Below, piece by piece: positions 16,224 to 25,934 of a stretch of 55,051 bases of DNA. The position numbers were made by a program, and so were the translations under genes. The stretch is from Pseudomonadota bacterium (GTDB taxonomy: Bacteria; Pseudomonadota; Gammaproteobacteria; Steroidobacterales; JBCBZW01). How positions within the stretch are numbered: position 1 is the first letter of the stretch; the number at the start of each line of letters is the position of its first letter. Below the pieces are notes generated by a model, which searched no databases, was not told the origin of the DNA, and saw only the letters and a list, made by a program, of their open reading frames with translations. The stretch spans positions 1-55,051 of the forward strand of contig JBCCWS010000037.1 of the NCBI GenBank assembly GCA_039193195.1. The letters run 5' to 3'.

Positions 16224-16829
16224 TATCGTTGTGTTTCCGAGAGCGTGCCTGCGGAGGTGCCGTACACGCCAGCGGGCCGTGCCGGCCGTTCATAGGTTTT
16301 GGTGCGCTTCTTGCCCGCGCGACCAACTGTAGCAGACGGATCGGCAGCAACAGCACCTCCAGGTGACGAATAGGGCGCGAGTTCCGCGAGGACGCACGCA
16401 AGGCGCCAGCAACCGCCGATACTCGTCAACACCTACACCGAAGTACACACGGCGCCGGACTGATGTCCACGCGCTATTTCTCCTCCTCGAACACACCGCT
16501 CCGAGCAGACCTCGGTTTTACGGGAGCCAACCCTCGGCTTCCTCGAATCGAAGACATCACTGTGAGCGCGCCCGTCTCGAAACGAAAGCAATCGCTGCGG
16601 CGAGCAGTGGACGGTCAATTTTCCGCAGCGCCAAGTTGGCTCACAGGAAACCGCTGGCCTTCGGGCGCCCGTAAAGTCCGGCCCGAATTGATCAGGGCGA
16701 GAAAGTGCGCCGTACGAACTCGGTCGGACGGAGAGTCAGGATCGAGCCCATGGAAGCATGGATCGGCTTCCGCGGGCGTTGCATTTGCAGCTCCCGGGCT
16801 CGATACGCCCTTGAGCATAGCGCCGCGGT
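16224..16829. other. Intergenic region of about 600 bp
   Basis: No gene with family signal is seen. A 67-codon minus-strand frame at 16615-16818, just downstream of the PEP-CTERM-like gene, has no recognisable family or ribosome-binding site. No repeats or terminators stand out. Confidence 0.35.
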
Positions 16830-17453
16830 CTAGGCCCGCCTAACGGCACGAATCAGCAACAGACCGGCCAAGAACAAGCCCAGCACAGCAGGCTCCGAGA
16901 CAGCCACACGTTCGATGGCCAGGTAGTCAATGGCGAGCGCATTCTTGCCGGACTGCCGGGCGTTGACGTTGAACAGGTGCAACTCGTCGAAGCCGGCGAT
17001 GTCGCGCAGACCAAACACCTCACCCAGCCCGAATTCGATGCTGCCAACACCGGTGGAGACGCCGTCACGAAACGTCTCGTAGGAGAGCTGCGTGTAACCC
17101 AGGCGCCGGTCGATGGCAAAGCCGCTGCCCACAGCAAACTCCACGGCTAGCAGGTCCGCACCTCCAAGGTCGACGACATACGGGGCAGCAGCGCCGCCGT
17201 TGGCGTAGAAGAAGCCGTCATCGAAGCCCCCGCGACCGCCCGTGGGGTCAAAGCCCACGAATGCCGTGTCCGCAACGGTCACCGACACGCCACGTTCCTG
17301 GAAGACAGAGAGGTGGTCATGGTTGTCGATCGCATCGAAGGTGACGAGCGCATCAACGGTATCCACCGCCGATCCCACACCCTCGGACCATATCGGTACC
17401 GCCCACGCGCTCGCAGATGCACCGAGGGCAACTAGCAACACCACCATTCTCAT
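16830..17453 (-). CDS. PEP-CTERM-like exported protein
   Basis: 207 residues from ATG 17453. AAGGAG lies 9 nt upstream and the signal peptide begins immediately (MRMVVLLVALGASASAWAVP); a longer frame to 17612 lacks these. The central beta-rich domain resembles other short PEP-CTERM proteins (DALVTFDAIDNHDHLSVFQE, FGLGEVFGLRDIAGFDELHL). The C-terminus VSEPAVLGLFLAGLLLIRAV plus RRA is a PEP-CTERM-type signal with SEPA in place of PEP. It shows no close similarity to the paralogue pair at 3628 and 11956. Surface or matrix role inferred. Confidence 0.78.
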   Translation of the reverse strand: MRMVVLLVALGASASAWAVPIWSEGVGSAVDTVDALVTFDAIDNHDHLSVFQERGVSVTVADTAFVGFDPTGGRGGFDDGFFYANGGAAAPYVVDLGGADLLAVEFAVGSGFAIDRRLGYTQLSYETFRDGVSTGVGSIEFGLGEVFGLRDIAGFDELHLFNVNARQSGKNALAIDYLAIERVAVSEPAVLGLFLAGLLLIRAVRRA

Positions 17454-17586
17454 CTTCTTGTTCTCCTTGGGATGAAAGACCGACCGGCTCGCCGCCGACG
17501 GGACCCTGTTGGTGGCCCCAACGCCACACGCCCGCCTCTGCAAAGCCTCGAGTAGTGCGTTCCCTCCGAAAGGCCAGGGGTTCATT

Positions 17587-17880
17587 GCCTTGTTGTCGCC
17601 CATACAATTCAAACAGTTACGGGCGATCGCAGGTGCGCCGGCGGTACTAAAAACCTTTGGCGATCACATCCGCACCGAGCGATTGAAGCGAGGCGAACTC
17701 CAAAAGGTCGTCGCTGACTCCATCGGCGCGACGAAGTACACAGTACTGAATTGGGAGCTTGGCAAGGCCGCTGTGAGTACCCTGCACTACCCGAAAGTGA
17801 TGGAGTATCTCGGCTACTGTCCGCTGCCCGAGGAGCCGCTCAGCGGCTCGCTAGGAGCGCACATTGGCGCGACATCTTGA
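17587..17880 (+). pseudogene. XRE-type helix-turn-helix protein, probably 5'-truncated
   Basis: The frame encodes a C-terminal XRE helix-turn-helix: TFGDHIRTERLKRGELQKVV, GATKYTVLNWELGKA and VMEYLGYCPLPEEP (about 17653-17850). In relatives an N-terminal region precedes it. Here there is no ATG or GTG start, only TTG codons at 17509 and 17587, and the upstream DNA is the promoter region of the divergent PEP-CTERM-like gene. Its 3' end overlaps the decayed gene on the other strand by 67 bp. Loss of the 5' end is the simplest reading; a short TTG-started regulator is the alternative. Confidence 0.5.
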
Positions 17881-18918
17881 TCGGACACAAACTCGACGGC
17901 ATCGCCCGTTGGAGACGATGTGTAGCGCCCAAGCAATAGCCACTCGTGGGGCAACTCGGAATCCCAGATCACACGCGCGCTCGCCACGATAGCATTCACT
18001 AGTTTGGCTGATACTTCTTGACCATCACTTGGCCTAACCCAGACCCCTGGCGCGACGCTTGGTCGCGAGAAATAGCGTAGTTCGGGGGATGGTTGATACG
18101 GCATGCCATCCAAGCCCAACGTAACAATAAAGTCCCCAGTTTTGGAGCTTCCGCTCGGCACGCTGATGTCGGGAGGCAAGACGATAGCGTTCGGCCGATG
18201 TCCAGGGCGGAGACGATCGTGGGGGTGGTGGACATGTGCAGAAAAGAGAATCAGCCCTTCTCCTACCTTGCCAGAGCGAGCGAGGGCCACTGCTGCAAGA
18301 TCTGCTTGAGTCCGCGGTGTCGAAGCGTGATCGCGTGTATCACCGACTTTCGGCCAGTACAGACAGAAACCCGCTTCGAGCGATGGTGTGCAGTTGGTCC
18401 GACTCACTTCGGGAATAGACGACATCTGCTCGGTGTTGAACGCATAGGTACTAGAACCATGGGCCGAAACAAAGATGGCCTGGAGGAGCGGCTCAGCCTG
18501 TTGGATTCCAGGCGCGCAGCCGGAACCACCACCTGGGTTTCCACCGCCGCTTCCACCCGTTCCGCCACCACCGAGCGGGACGCCCCCATATCGGTCCAAG
18601 CCGCATCGATGGCGTCGACAAGCGCCGTATCGGTCCCAGCCGTGTCGACGAGATGCTCGTACACGTCAACGAACTCCCACTGACCGGGATTACCCGCGCC
18701 AGGTCCGAGATTGCTGCCACTCGCTAACAGCAACTTGGTGAGCTTCTGCGTTGTTACTGAGGCCTCCTGCGATATCCGGTAGACAAATTTGTAACCGCAA
18801 ACCGCTTTTGCGCGCCGTCGCCAGTGGTGAAATCAGTGACGGTACGACTAACTGTGGCGTCGTACTCATCTACCAGGTGAACCGAACTCACCGTCGATCC
18901 CCCCTGTAGGTCTGCCAC
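17814..18918 (-). pseudogene. Frameshifted gene of unknown family with Gly-rich linker
   Basis: Three overlapping minus-strand frames read like one protein. First comes VADLQGGSTVSSVHLVDEYD up to TTGDGAQKRFA, from GTG 18918. A second frame has KFVYRISQEASVTTQKLTKL up to DALVDAIDAAWTD-like residues (about 18795-18620). A third frame of 261 codons starts with a Gly-rich linker (LGGGGTGGSGGG) and ends at 17814. The last is the longest open stretch and could be expressed alone from TTG 18599. I recognise no domain. The neighbouring ComM and XRE remnants support decay. Confidence 0.4.
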
Positions 18919-19177
18919 CGTTCACGCCACGGGACCGTTGCTCAGCACGCGCCTCCGCCAGCCGACGAGCTACGCTTACGCTTACAGGCGATGGCGACAC
19001 ATCCGCACTCTGCACTTGTGCGGCCGAGGGTCTCGGCACATGCAATCGCAAGTCGATCCGATCGAGCAGCGGACTGGAGATGCGCCGGCGATAGCGATTC
19101 ACCATGGAAGGCGTACGACGGCAGCGTGACTCGCCGAGATGGCTGCAGAGACAGGGGTTCATTGGACACCATCCCAC
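18866..19177 (-). pseudogene. ComM/YifB (Mg-chelatase-like ATPase) fragment
   Basis: The frame encodes PMNPCLCSHLG, RCRRTPSMVNRYRRRIS, SPLLDRIDLRLHVPRP and VARRLAEARAEQRSR. This matches the second half of ComM-type AAA+ proteins (consensus AAMNPCPCG, then Y-x-x-R-I-S-G-P-L-L-D-R-I-D). Intact ComM is about 500 residues; only about 100 remain, without Walker motifs and ending in an unrelated tail. ComM is a helicase involved in natural transformation. This copy is a fragment, so a functional gene, if any, must be elsewhere. Confidence 0.7.
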
Positions 19178-19315
19178 CGTTCCACGCCCGCGGGGGAGCG
19201 TCAGGCGTGCAAACGGGGCTTGCCACGTTCGTTACCACGGTAACTCGCTACTTCTAGAACCCTCTCGCACCGCGTGGGTACTCAACCCTCGTATGGCCAA
19301 CGACGGAGTAGTCAC

Positions 19316-22300
19316 ATGAGATCGAAAGGCGCGGCAATCTGGACATGGCTCCGTCGCTACCGCACCGCTGCCCTTGGGGTGCTTACCGCTGGCGCCCTCG
19401 TCGCGTGTGGCGGAGGTGGCGGTGGAGCGGCGGCCCCCGTCGAGGATGCTCAGCAGCAGCTGCCCCCAGACAACGAGGCGCCCGTATTCTCGGGAGTCCT
19501 GGCCGTGCAAGCGCAGGAAAACACCGATGTGCTCGTGCCGGTAGATGTGACAGACCCCGATGGCGATGCGATCACGCTATCGCTGGCCGGCGAGGACGCA
19601 GCGCTCTTCACCGTGGATGCGCTCGCGGTGCGTGCAAACGCACCCTTCGACTTCGAAGCACCCGCCGATGGAGACGAGGACAACGTCTATCGCTTCACCG
19701 TCACGGCGAGCGATGGCCTCGATGCGATCGACCTCGCGTTCACCGTGACCGTCACGAACGCCTCGGACGTCGCCCCCGACTTCGCCGGGTCCTTCGATGC
19801 GGCCGTCCCCGAAGGCGATATCGCCCTGCTGCCCTTCGATGTGTTCGACGTCGACGGTGACGCGGTGGCGCTGTCGCTGGAGGGTGCTGATGCGGCACTT
19901 TTCACCCTGGATGCCGAGGGGCTCACCGTCGAGGCGAACCAAGCGTTCGACTTCGAGCTCCCTATCGACGCCGACCGCGACAACGTGTACGAATTCCAAG
20001 TGATCGCAAGCGACGGCCTGGCCGCGACGGAGCAACCCTTTTCAGTCGAGGTGATCAACATCTCTGACAACGCTCCGGTGTTTGCCGGGGAGGTGGAGCA
20101 GACGAGTGCCGAGAACACGGCGGTCGATGTTCCCATCGAGGTGACCGACGCCGACGGCGACGCCCTGACGCTCACGCTAGGGGGCATCGATGCGGAGCTG
20201 TTCTCACTGGATCCCGTGACCGCGACGGTCAGCGCCGACACGCCCTTCGACTTCGAGCAACCGGCGGATGCCGACGGTGACAACGTCTATGCGTTTTCCG
20301 TCACCGCCTTCGACGGCACCATCGCCGTCGAACAGGCCTTTCGACTCGAGATCACCAACGTGGACGAAGGTCCGCCCGAGTTCGTCGGTGCATTCGACGA
20401 GGTGGCCGCCGAGGGCGAGGTGTCGGTGTTCACCATCCAGGCTAACGATCCCGATGGTGGTGAGCTCACCCTGACGCTTGGGGGTGCCGACGCAGCGGCG
20501 GTCACCTTTGATTCTGCCGCCAGCACGGTGAGCGCCGGCCCCTTCGATTTCGAGGTACCCGCAGACGTCGACGGTGACAACCGCTACGTCTTCACCATGA
20601 CTGCCGAAAATGACGGCGGGCAGACCACCACCCAGGCGTTCTCACTGCAAGTGCTGAACGTCTCCGACACCCCGCCGGTCTTCTCGGGCGATTTCGACGT
20701 GACCGCCCAGGAGAACGTGGCCGTCGACATTCCGATTGCCGTGAACGATCCGGACGGCGACGCGCTCACCCTAGAACTCGCCGGCGAGGATGCCGCGCTG
20801 TTCACACTGAACGCCGACGGCCTCACCGTCACCGCCACCGCGCCCTTCGACTTTGAGGATCCGGCAGGTGCCGGCGGTGATAACGTCTACAACTTCTCTG
20901 TGACCGCCTCCGACGGCACCGTCGTCGTCGAACAGGCCTATCAACTCGAGATCACCAACGTGGACGAAGGCGCGCCCGAGTTCGTCGGTGTGTTCGACGA
21001 GGCGGCCGCTGAGGGCGATGTCACCGTGTTCACCATCGAGGCCAATGACCCCGACGGTGATGAGCTCACCTTGACGCTTGGGGGCGCCGACGCAGCGGCG
21101 GTCACCTTCGATGCACTCGCCGGTACCGTCACCGCCGGTCCCTTCGATTTTGAGGCGCCCGCGGACGTCGACGGCGACAACCTCTACGTCTTCACCCTAA
21201 CGGCTGAGAATGACGGCGGGCAGAGCACCACCCAGGCCTTTTCCCTGCAAGTGCTCAACGTATCCGACGAGGCGCCGGAGTTCTCAGGCGATTTCGACGT
21301 CACCGCCCAGGAGAACGTGGTCGTCGACATCCCGATTACCGTCGACGATCCGGACGGTGACGTGATTACCCTTGAGCTCGCCGGCGAGGACGCCGCGCTG
21401 TTCACGCTGGATGCCGACGGCCTCACCGTCAGCAGCACCGCGCCCTTCGACTTCGAGAGTCCCGCGGACGTCGACGCCGACAACGTGTACACCTTCACTC
21501 TCACCGCAAGCGACGGCGTTGCCGCCACAGTGCAAGCCTTCTCGCTGACGGTGGAGGACGTCGCGGAATCGGCGCTCGAGACCCTCGGGGCGATCGCTTT
21601 GGTGGCCGGGCAGGATCCGCTCTTCCAACTCTTCGACAACGAGATCGTGTCCATTTCCGATCTCAACGCAGATGGCCGTCCCGAGCTTGTCGTCGCGGCG
21701 GAGTTCGCCACTGCGGAGTCTGGTCTCGACGAAGCCGGTCGCGTCACGATTCTGAACGGCGCATCGCTAGCCGCGCTCACTCAACAGGTGACGTCCGCAT
21801 CGGATCTCGGACCTGGCGATCGGGTGCTGATCGAAGGCACTGAGGAGGAACTCGTCCTCGGCACCTCCCTCGCCACCGTGGCGGGCCTCGATGGCGACGA
21901 GTTGCCAGAGTTGGTCATCAGCTCAGAGGACCGGGAAGTCGCCGTGATCCCAGGCGTGGCCTTGCGCGATGCGCTCGCGGGCACTGGCACCATCGACTTC
22001 GATGAAGTTGGCGACGGCGGCGTAGTGGGCGGCGCACTGGTGCGCACCACGAGGCGGGACGACTTCAACTTTGGACGAGGCACCACGCCTCTCGACGACA
22101 TTGATGGCGATGGCATTAGCGAGCTGTTCATCTGTGCGAACGGCGCCAATACCAATGGCGGGTCCCGCGTCGGTCGGGGCTTCGTGGTGTTCAGCTCTAG
22201 CTTGGCTGCAACCGTTGCGGCTAACGGGTCGATTGATCTGGCCATTCCCGATCCCCTGCGATCGGTCGTGCTGGATGGCGAGCGCGACGACTTCGGCTTA

Positions 22301-23173
22301 TGCGATACCGTTGCGAGCGGCGGCGATGTCGATGGCGACGGCCTGGGTGACGTGCTCGTGGGCGTCTCCCCCAGACTCGACGATCCGGGCCTCGACCGCG
22401 AAGCGTTCCTGATCTTTGGCGCGACCCTCGCCGCCGAGCGCGCCGCCGACGGCCTCCTCCGCGTTGACGATGCGCTGGTGGCGAGCGGTGGGGCGATTCG
22501 TTTCGCCCTGACCGCGCCGGACGATCGAGCGGATGTGGGCCTCGCCCCCCTGCCCGACATCAACGGCGATGGCTTCGATGAGCTGCTGCTGGGCGATCGC
22601 CGGGCCGACGACGAACAAGGCGAGGCCTACCTGGTGTTCGGCAGTGACACGCTGGGCGCGGCCAACGGCGGCGTGGTCAATCTCGAGGACGTGGCGAGCA
22701 CCGTAGCCGGCGTGGTGATGCGCACGGACAGCACGATCTTCCGCGCCGGGGACCGGATAACACCCGTTGGCGACGTCGACGGCGACGGGCGCACCGACAT
22801 CCTCATCAGCGCCATGCTAGGCAGCGGCCAGTTCGACGACGGACGCGTCTTCCTCGTGTCGGGCAGCGAGCTGGTGGATGGCGCACAGATCGACCTGGCG
22901 GAGATCGGTGCGAACCCCGAGGAAGTCGCCGTGCTGCCCGCCCGTGGCGTGGAGATCAGCGATATCCCCCACGACTTCTTCTCGAGCCCGCCGGCCATCG
23001 CGGCGGCCGGTGATGTGGACGGTGATGGGCTCGATGACATCGCGATCGGTGCCGAGGGATTCCGCGGTGCGGTCTACCTCTTCAGTGGAGGGTTGCTGGG
23101 GGAGACGATGGGGCCCGGCGTGCGTCAGCAACGGCTCAGCATTGTGGAGTTGTTCCCCGAGCTCGCGCCCTAG
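19316..23173 (+). CDS. Outer-surface lipoprotein: seven cadherin-like repeats + FG-GAP propeller
   Basis: 1285 residues from ATG 19316, with GGAG 7 nt upstream; an earlier ATG at 19274 lacks this. A lipobox (GALVAC, cysteine near residue 31) follows the signal sequence, so the protein is probably lipid-anchored. Seven cadherin-like repeats of about 100 residues follow (about 55-760). Each starts APVFSG/PPEFVG and carries DPDGDAITL, ALFTLDADGLTV, PFDFE and DNVYTFTLTASDG; the Asp-rich motifs suggest calcium binding. Residues 780-1285 hold FG-GAP blades (DLNADGRPELVV, DIDGDGISELFI, DVDGDGLGDVLV, DINGDGFDELLL). Adhesion or matrix function is inferred. Repeats 3-7 contain a 600-bp duplicated unit. 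Confidence 0.88.
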   Translation: MRSKGAAIWTWLRRYRTAALGVLTAGALVACGGGGGGAAAPVEDAQQQLPPDNEAPVFSGVLAVQAQENTDVLVPVDVTDPDGDAITLSLAGEDAALFTVDALAVRANAPFDFEAPADGDEDNVYRFTVTASDGLDAIDLAFTVTVTNASDVAPDFAGSFDAAVPEGDIALLPFDVFDVDGDAVALSLEGADAALFTLDAEGLTVEANQAFDFELPIDADRDNVYEFQVIASDGLAATEQPFSVEVINISDNAPVFAGEVEQTSAENTAVDVPIEVTDADGDALTLTLGGIDAELFSLDPVTATVSADTPFDFEQPADADGDNVYAFSVTAFDGTIAVEQAFRLEITNVDEGPPEFVGAFDEVAAEGEVSVFTIQANDPDGGELTLTLGGADAAAVTFDSAASTVSAGPFDFEVPADVDGDNRYVFTMTAENDGGQTTTQAFSLQVLNVSDTPPVFSGDFDVTAQENVAVDIPIAVNDPDGDALTLELAGEDAALFTLNADGLTVTATAPFDFEDPAGAGGDNVYNFSVTASDGTVVVEQAYQLEITNVDEGAPEFVGVFDEAAAEGDVTVFTIEANDPDGDELTLTLGGADAAAVTFDALAGTVTAGPFDFEAPADVDGDNLYVFTLTAENDGGQSTTQAFSLQVLNVSDEAPEFSGDFDVTAQENVVVDIPITVDDPDGDVITLELAGEDAALFTLDADGLTVSSTAPFDFESPADVDADNVYTFTLTASDGVAATVQAFSLTVEDVAESALETLGAIALVAGQDPLFQLFDNEIVSISDLNADGRPELVVAAEFATAESGLDEAGRVTILNGASLAALTQQVTSASDLGPGDRVLIEGTEEELVLGTSLATVAGLDGDELPELVISSEDREVAVIPGVALRDALAGTGTIDFDEVGDGGVVGGALVRTTRRDDFNFGRGTTPLDDIDGDGISELFICANGANTNGGSRVGRGFVVFSSSLAATVAANGSIDLAIPDPLRSVVLDGERDDFGLCDTVASGGDVDGDGLGDVLVGVSPRLDDPGLDREAFLIFGATLAAERAADGLLRVDDALVASGGAIRFALTAPDDRADVGLAPLPDINGDGFDELLLGDRRADDEQGEAYLVFGSDTLGAANGGVVNLEDVASTVAGVVMRTDSTIFRAGDRITPVGDVDGDGRTDILISAMLGSGQFDDGRVFLVSGSELVDGAQIDLAEIGANPEEVAVLPARGVEISDIPHDFFSSPPAIAAAGDVDGDGLDDIAIGAEGFRGAVYLFSGGLLGETMGPGVRQQRLSIVELFPELAP
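20281..21480. repeat. Tandem 600-bp duplication within the cadherin-like gene
   Basis: Bases 20281-20880 and 20881-21480 match closely at an exact 600-bp offset. For example GAGATCACCAACGTGGACGA occurs at 20348 and 20948, and TCCGGACGG-type Ca-motif segments recur at the same phase. The unit covers two cadherin-like repeats, so the array grew by duplication of a pair. Similarity weakens toward the end of the second copy. Confidence 0.85.
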
Positions 23174-23274
23174 GGCGGATGGCTGCGCGACGGCGGTGAC
23201 GGGACGCTCGCATACCCCGAACATCGCGTGCCCGCTCAACCTGCTACCGCAAATCTGCGGCGACCGATACGTCC

Positions 23275-23438
23275 TAGTGTGCTGTCCCAGAAGTTCGTTG
23301 AAAAATACCGCACGGGGCTTTTCGTTCCTGGGTGCGGCGCGAGGACGAGCGTGGCAGGCCCCACGGGAGGAGGAGCAACGTACTCAGGGGCGAAAAGTAC
23401 CCGCGTATTTTTCAATCAACTTCTGGGACAGCACACTA
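23275..23438. mobile_element. Palindromic MITE-like element with ~48-bp inverted ends and TA flanks
   Basis: The left end TAGTGTGCTGTCCCAGAAGT (from 23275) and the right end, whose reverse complement reads the same for the first 21 bases, form terminal inverted repeats of about 48 bp with a few mismatches and small gaps. The similarity continues inward, so most of the ~164 bp can fold on itself. TA is present at both edges, compatible with TA target duplication as used by IS630/Tc1-mariner-type transposases. There is no ORF inside, so mobilisation would be in trans. Convergent transcription from both sides makes a terminator role possible too. Confidence 0.75.
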
Positions 23439-23492
23439 ACCAGATTGAGGCATCTGCGGGGCGGTAGCCGAGCGCCACCGCCCCGAGCGAGC

Positions 23493-25934
23493 CTAGCGCA
23501 CATTTCCCCGCACCGTGATCGAAACATCGTCCGAGTCCCCAAACCTGAGACCGAGCTGGCGACAGTCAAACTCCTCCACACCATCGTCGAGGGAGACATT
23601 CACGATCTGTCCCGTCGTGCGATTCTCGCACCGACCACCTATGTTGCTCGTAAAGCCTTTGAACCGAGCGACGAGCTGGGAGCCGAAGTTGCGGCCGTTG
23701 CCCTGGATCGACACCTGATCCCCGACATTCGCCTGAAGCCCTAAGTCGATGCAATCGAGCTGCGTCGACAGGCCTACGTCGGGAAGATCTAGCGCCACCA
23801 CCTCGCCGGTCGTGTCGTTGCGGCACACGGCCGTGCGGGTGTCCATGACGAACAGGCGCAACTGTATCAAGGGTACGGGCGGCGGCATCCCGTCGATAGG
23901 GCCCCCGACGACGCCCTGAATGCGCACCAGCCCCTCGTCTCCAGGCGCCATAGCAAACCCAGCGTTAGCGCAATCCCAGGCCCCGTCGAGTACCCGAACC
24001 GTGGCGGACTCGGTCGTGGTCAGGTTGGTGCACGTGACGAGTGAACCCTCCTCCAAGCCGCCCGCTTCCCCGGACAGCCCCGGATTGCCGAACTTCACGC
24101 CGTCGGCTTGAAGCGTCACCAGTTGTTCGAGAGCGAAGTCCAGCCCTAGCTCGCCGCAATCGAAGGACTCGTCCAAACTCACGTTCGGCAGCGCTCCGTT
24201 GACGGTCTGCCCGGTGTCGACGTTTCGGCAGGCGACGCTGCGCGAGTCCATCCCAACCACTCGCGCGTTCAATGACGGGGCAGGCCTTAGCTGACCGTAG
24301 AGCAACGCGAATATACTGCCGCCGCTTCGCAGCCCGGTCGCAATGTCATCGATGCCGTCTCCATTGAGGTCGACGGCAGCGACGCTCTCTCCACCCACGG
24401 CGGATAGCTCCTGTGGCGGACGCAGGACGAACCCCAGGCTCCCATCGCCCGTCCCCTCGAACAGGGAATTCAGAAACAGATCTCCCTCGCGATAGATACG
24501 CTGCCCGTAGATGACGAACGTGTAACCCCGGCCGTTGTTGGCGGCCGGGACGCCGATGATCAGATCATCGAGACGATCCCCGTTGATATCGCCGCTCGTC
24601 ACCGTGTCCGGCGTGGGCGCCCCATCGCCAGACACGCCTTTGATCAGCAAGCCTTCGCTGCCATCGCCGCCGTTGCTCGGGTTTAGCGCACCGATCTCGA
24701 ATATGGGCCCGAACCCCTCGCTGCGACCGAGAATGACCGCGACATCGCCCGCCTCTGTCGTGGCCTGCGCGCCGACGAATAGATCATCAAATCCATCCCC
24801 GTTCGTATCCCCGGCGCTACCTACCGCCGAGCCCCAGCGCTGCATGGCGGGTCGCCCCAGGATCACTAAGCCGTCACCTCCATCCCCACCGTTTTCGGGG
24901 AACAAGTCGCCAAGGAGGAAACTGGCCCCGAAACCACCGGCGCGTCCGTACACGACGTAGGCCTCCCCGCTTCGCCCTCCCGCCGTGTTGGCACCGATGA
25001 TGATGTCATCGATACCGTCTACGTTGAGGTCTCCCGCCGCGCCCACGGCAGCGCCCGCCTGATCTCCTTCATCGACGCCGGGAAACACGGTGCCGATACT
25101 GCCATCGCCACCGTTCGCGGCGCGCAAGGAGGCTAGGTCCACTTCCGCGGGGAACGGTTGGTTCGAACCGTAAATCAAGTAGGCCTCACCCTTCCTCACG
25201 ACACCGTCGGGAGCGGCGGTGATTGCGCCGATCAGTACATCATCGACGCCATCGCCGTTGACATCCCCGACCCCGGCAACCGACCGCCCAGCGAGGTCAC
25301 CGGCCGCTGCGCCACGAAAGACGACACCTCGCTGCCCGTCCCCACCGGCAGAGGCGAACAATTCAGATAGCTGAAATTCCGGCTCGAATCCCCCCTCTTG
25401 ACCGAAGATCAGGTATGCCTCCCCCGGCGTCGCGCCCTCGAACTGCGCAAACCGCGCGCCGAGGATGAAGTCGTCGAGGCCATCTCCGTTGACGTCGCCA
25501 GCGCCGTCGATATCGAACCCAAGCTCCGCGCCGGCGTCCGGACCGAAGATGACAAAGCCCTCACTGCCATCCCCGCCGTTCTCCACAAACAGCGATTCGA
25601 GGTTCGTCTCCGCGGGGAACGCTTCCAATGGACTGTACAGTCCGTACACCCTGGCGGAGCGAACGTCTGCGATCAGTAGGTCCGGGCGGCCGTCGCCATT
25701 GAGATCTGCGACCCGACTGAGCGACTCACCTGAACCTCGATCGCTGAACGCGACGAAGCCCTCACTGCCATCACCGCCCCGCTCCAACAGCAAGGCACCG
25801 AGATCCACTTCGGGCGGGAATTGGGCTGCCGCGCCGCGGCTGAGCAGCATCACGGCCAAACCGCAGAGCAGTGCGCGACTCCGGCAGTTGTGTTGAGAGT
25901 CCACTGGGGTGTGCGCTTCGTATGGGTGATTCAT
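23493..25934 (-). CDS. Exported FG-GAP/integrin-alpha-like protein with four Cys modules
   Basis: 813 residues from ATG 25934 (AAGGACG upstream); the frame to 26030 is not needed. The signal peptide ends near residue 38 (LCGLAVMLLSRGAAAQ). Residues about 40-550 hold seven or eight FG-GAP blades with Ca-loop motifs (DLNGDGRPDLLI, DVNGDGLDDFIL, DTNGDGFDDLFV) and the phrase GGDGSEGFV, shared with the 51561-53294 protein. Residues about 555-813 contain four copies of a module with two cysteines (VACRNVDTG...FDCGELGL, VTCTNLTTT...WDCANAGF, AVCRNDTTG...LDCIDLGL, GRCENRTTG...FDCRQLGL), possibly disulphide-linked. I know no name for the module. Secreted adhesin or scaffold inferred. Confidence 0.85.
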   Translation of the reverse strand: MNHPYEAHTPVDSQHNCRSRALLCGLAVMLLSRGAAAQFPPEVDLGALLLERGGDGSEGFVAFSDRGSGESLSRVADLNGDGRPDLLIADVRSARVYGLYSPLEAFPAETNLESLFVENGGDGSEGFVIFGPDAGAELGFDIDGAGDVNGDGLDDFILGARFAQFEGATPGEAYLIFGQEGGFEPEFQLSELFASAGGDGQRGVVFRGAAAGDLAGRSVAGVGDVNGDGVDDVLIGAITAAPDGVVRKGEAYLIYGSNQPFPAEVDLASLRAANGGDGSIGTVFPGVDEGDQAGAAVGAAGDLNVDGIDDIIIGANTAGGRSGEAYVVYGRAGGFGASFLLGDLFPENGGDGGDGLVILGRPAMQRWGSAVGSAGDTNGDGFDDLFVGAQATTEAGDVAVILGRSEGFGPIFEIGALNPSNGGDGSEGLLIKGVSGDGAPTPDTVTSGDINGDRLDDLIIGVPAANNGRGYTFVIYGQRIYREGDLFLNSLFEGTGDGSLGFVLRPPQELSAVGGESVAAVDLNGDGIDDIATGLRSGGSIFALLYGQLRPAPSLNARVVGMDSRSVACRNVDTGQTVNGALPNVSLDESFDCGELGLDFALEQLVTLQADGVKFGNPGLSGEAGGLEEGSLVTCTNLTTTESATVRVLDGAWDCANAGFAMAPGDEGLVRIQGVVGGPIDGMPPPVPLIQLRLFVMDTRTAVCRNDTTGEVVALDLPDVGLSTQLDCIDLGLQANVGDQVSIQGNGRNFGSQLVARFKGFTSNIGGRCENRTTGQIVNVSLDDGVEEFDCRQLGLRFGDSDDVSITVRGNVR

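Noticed and set aside
16615-16818. 67-codon minus-strand ORF downstream of a PEP-CTERM-like gene
   Set aside because: No ribosome-binding site, family or export signal.
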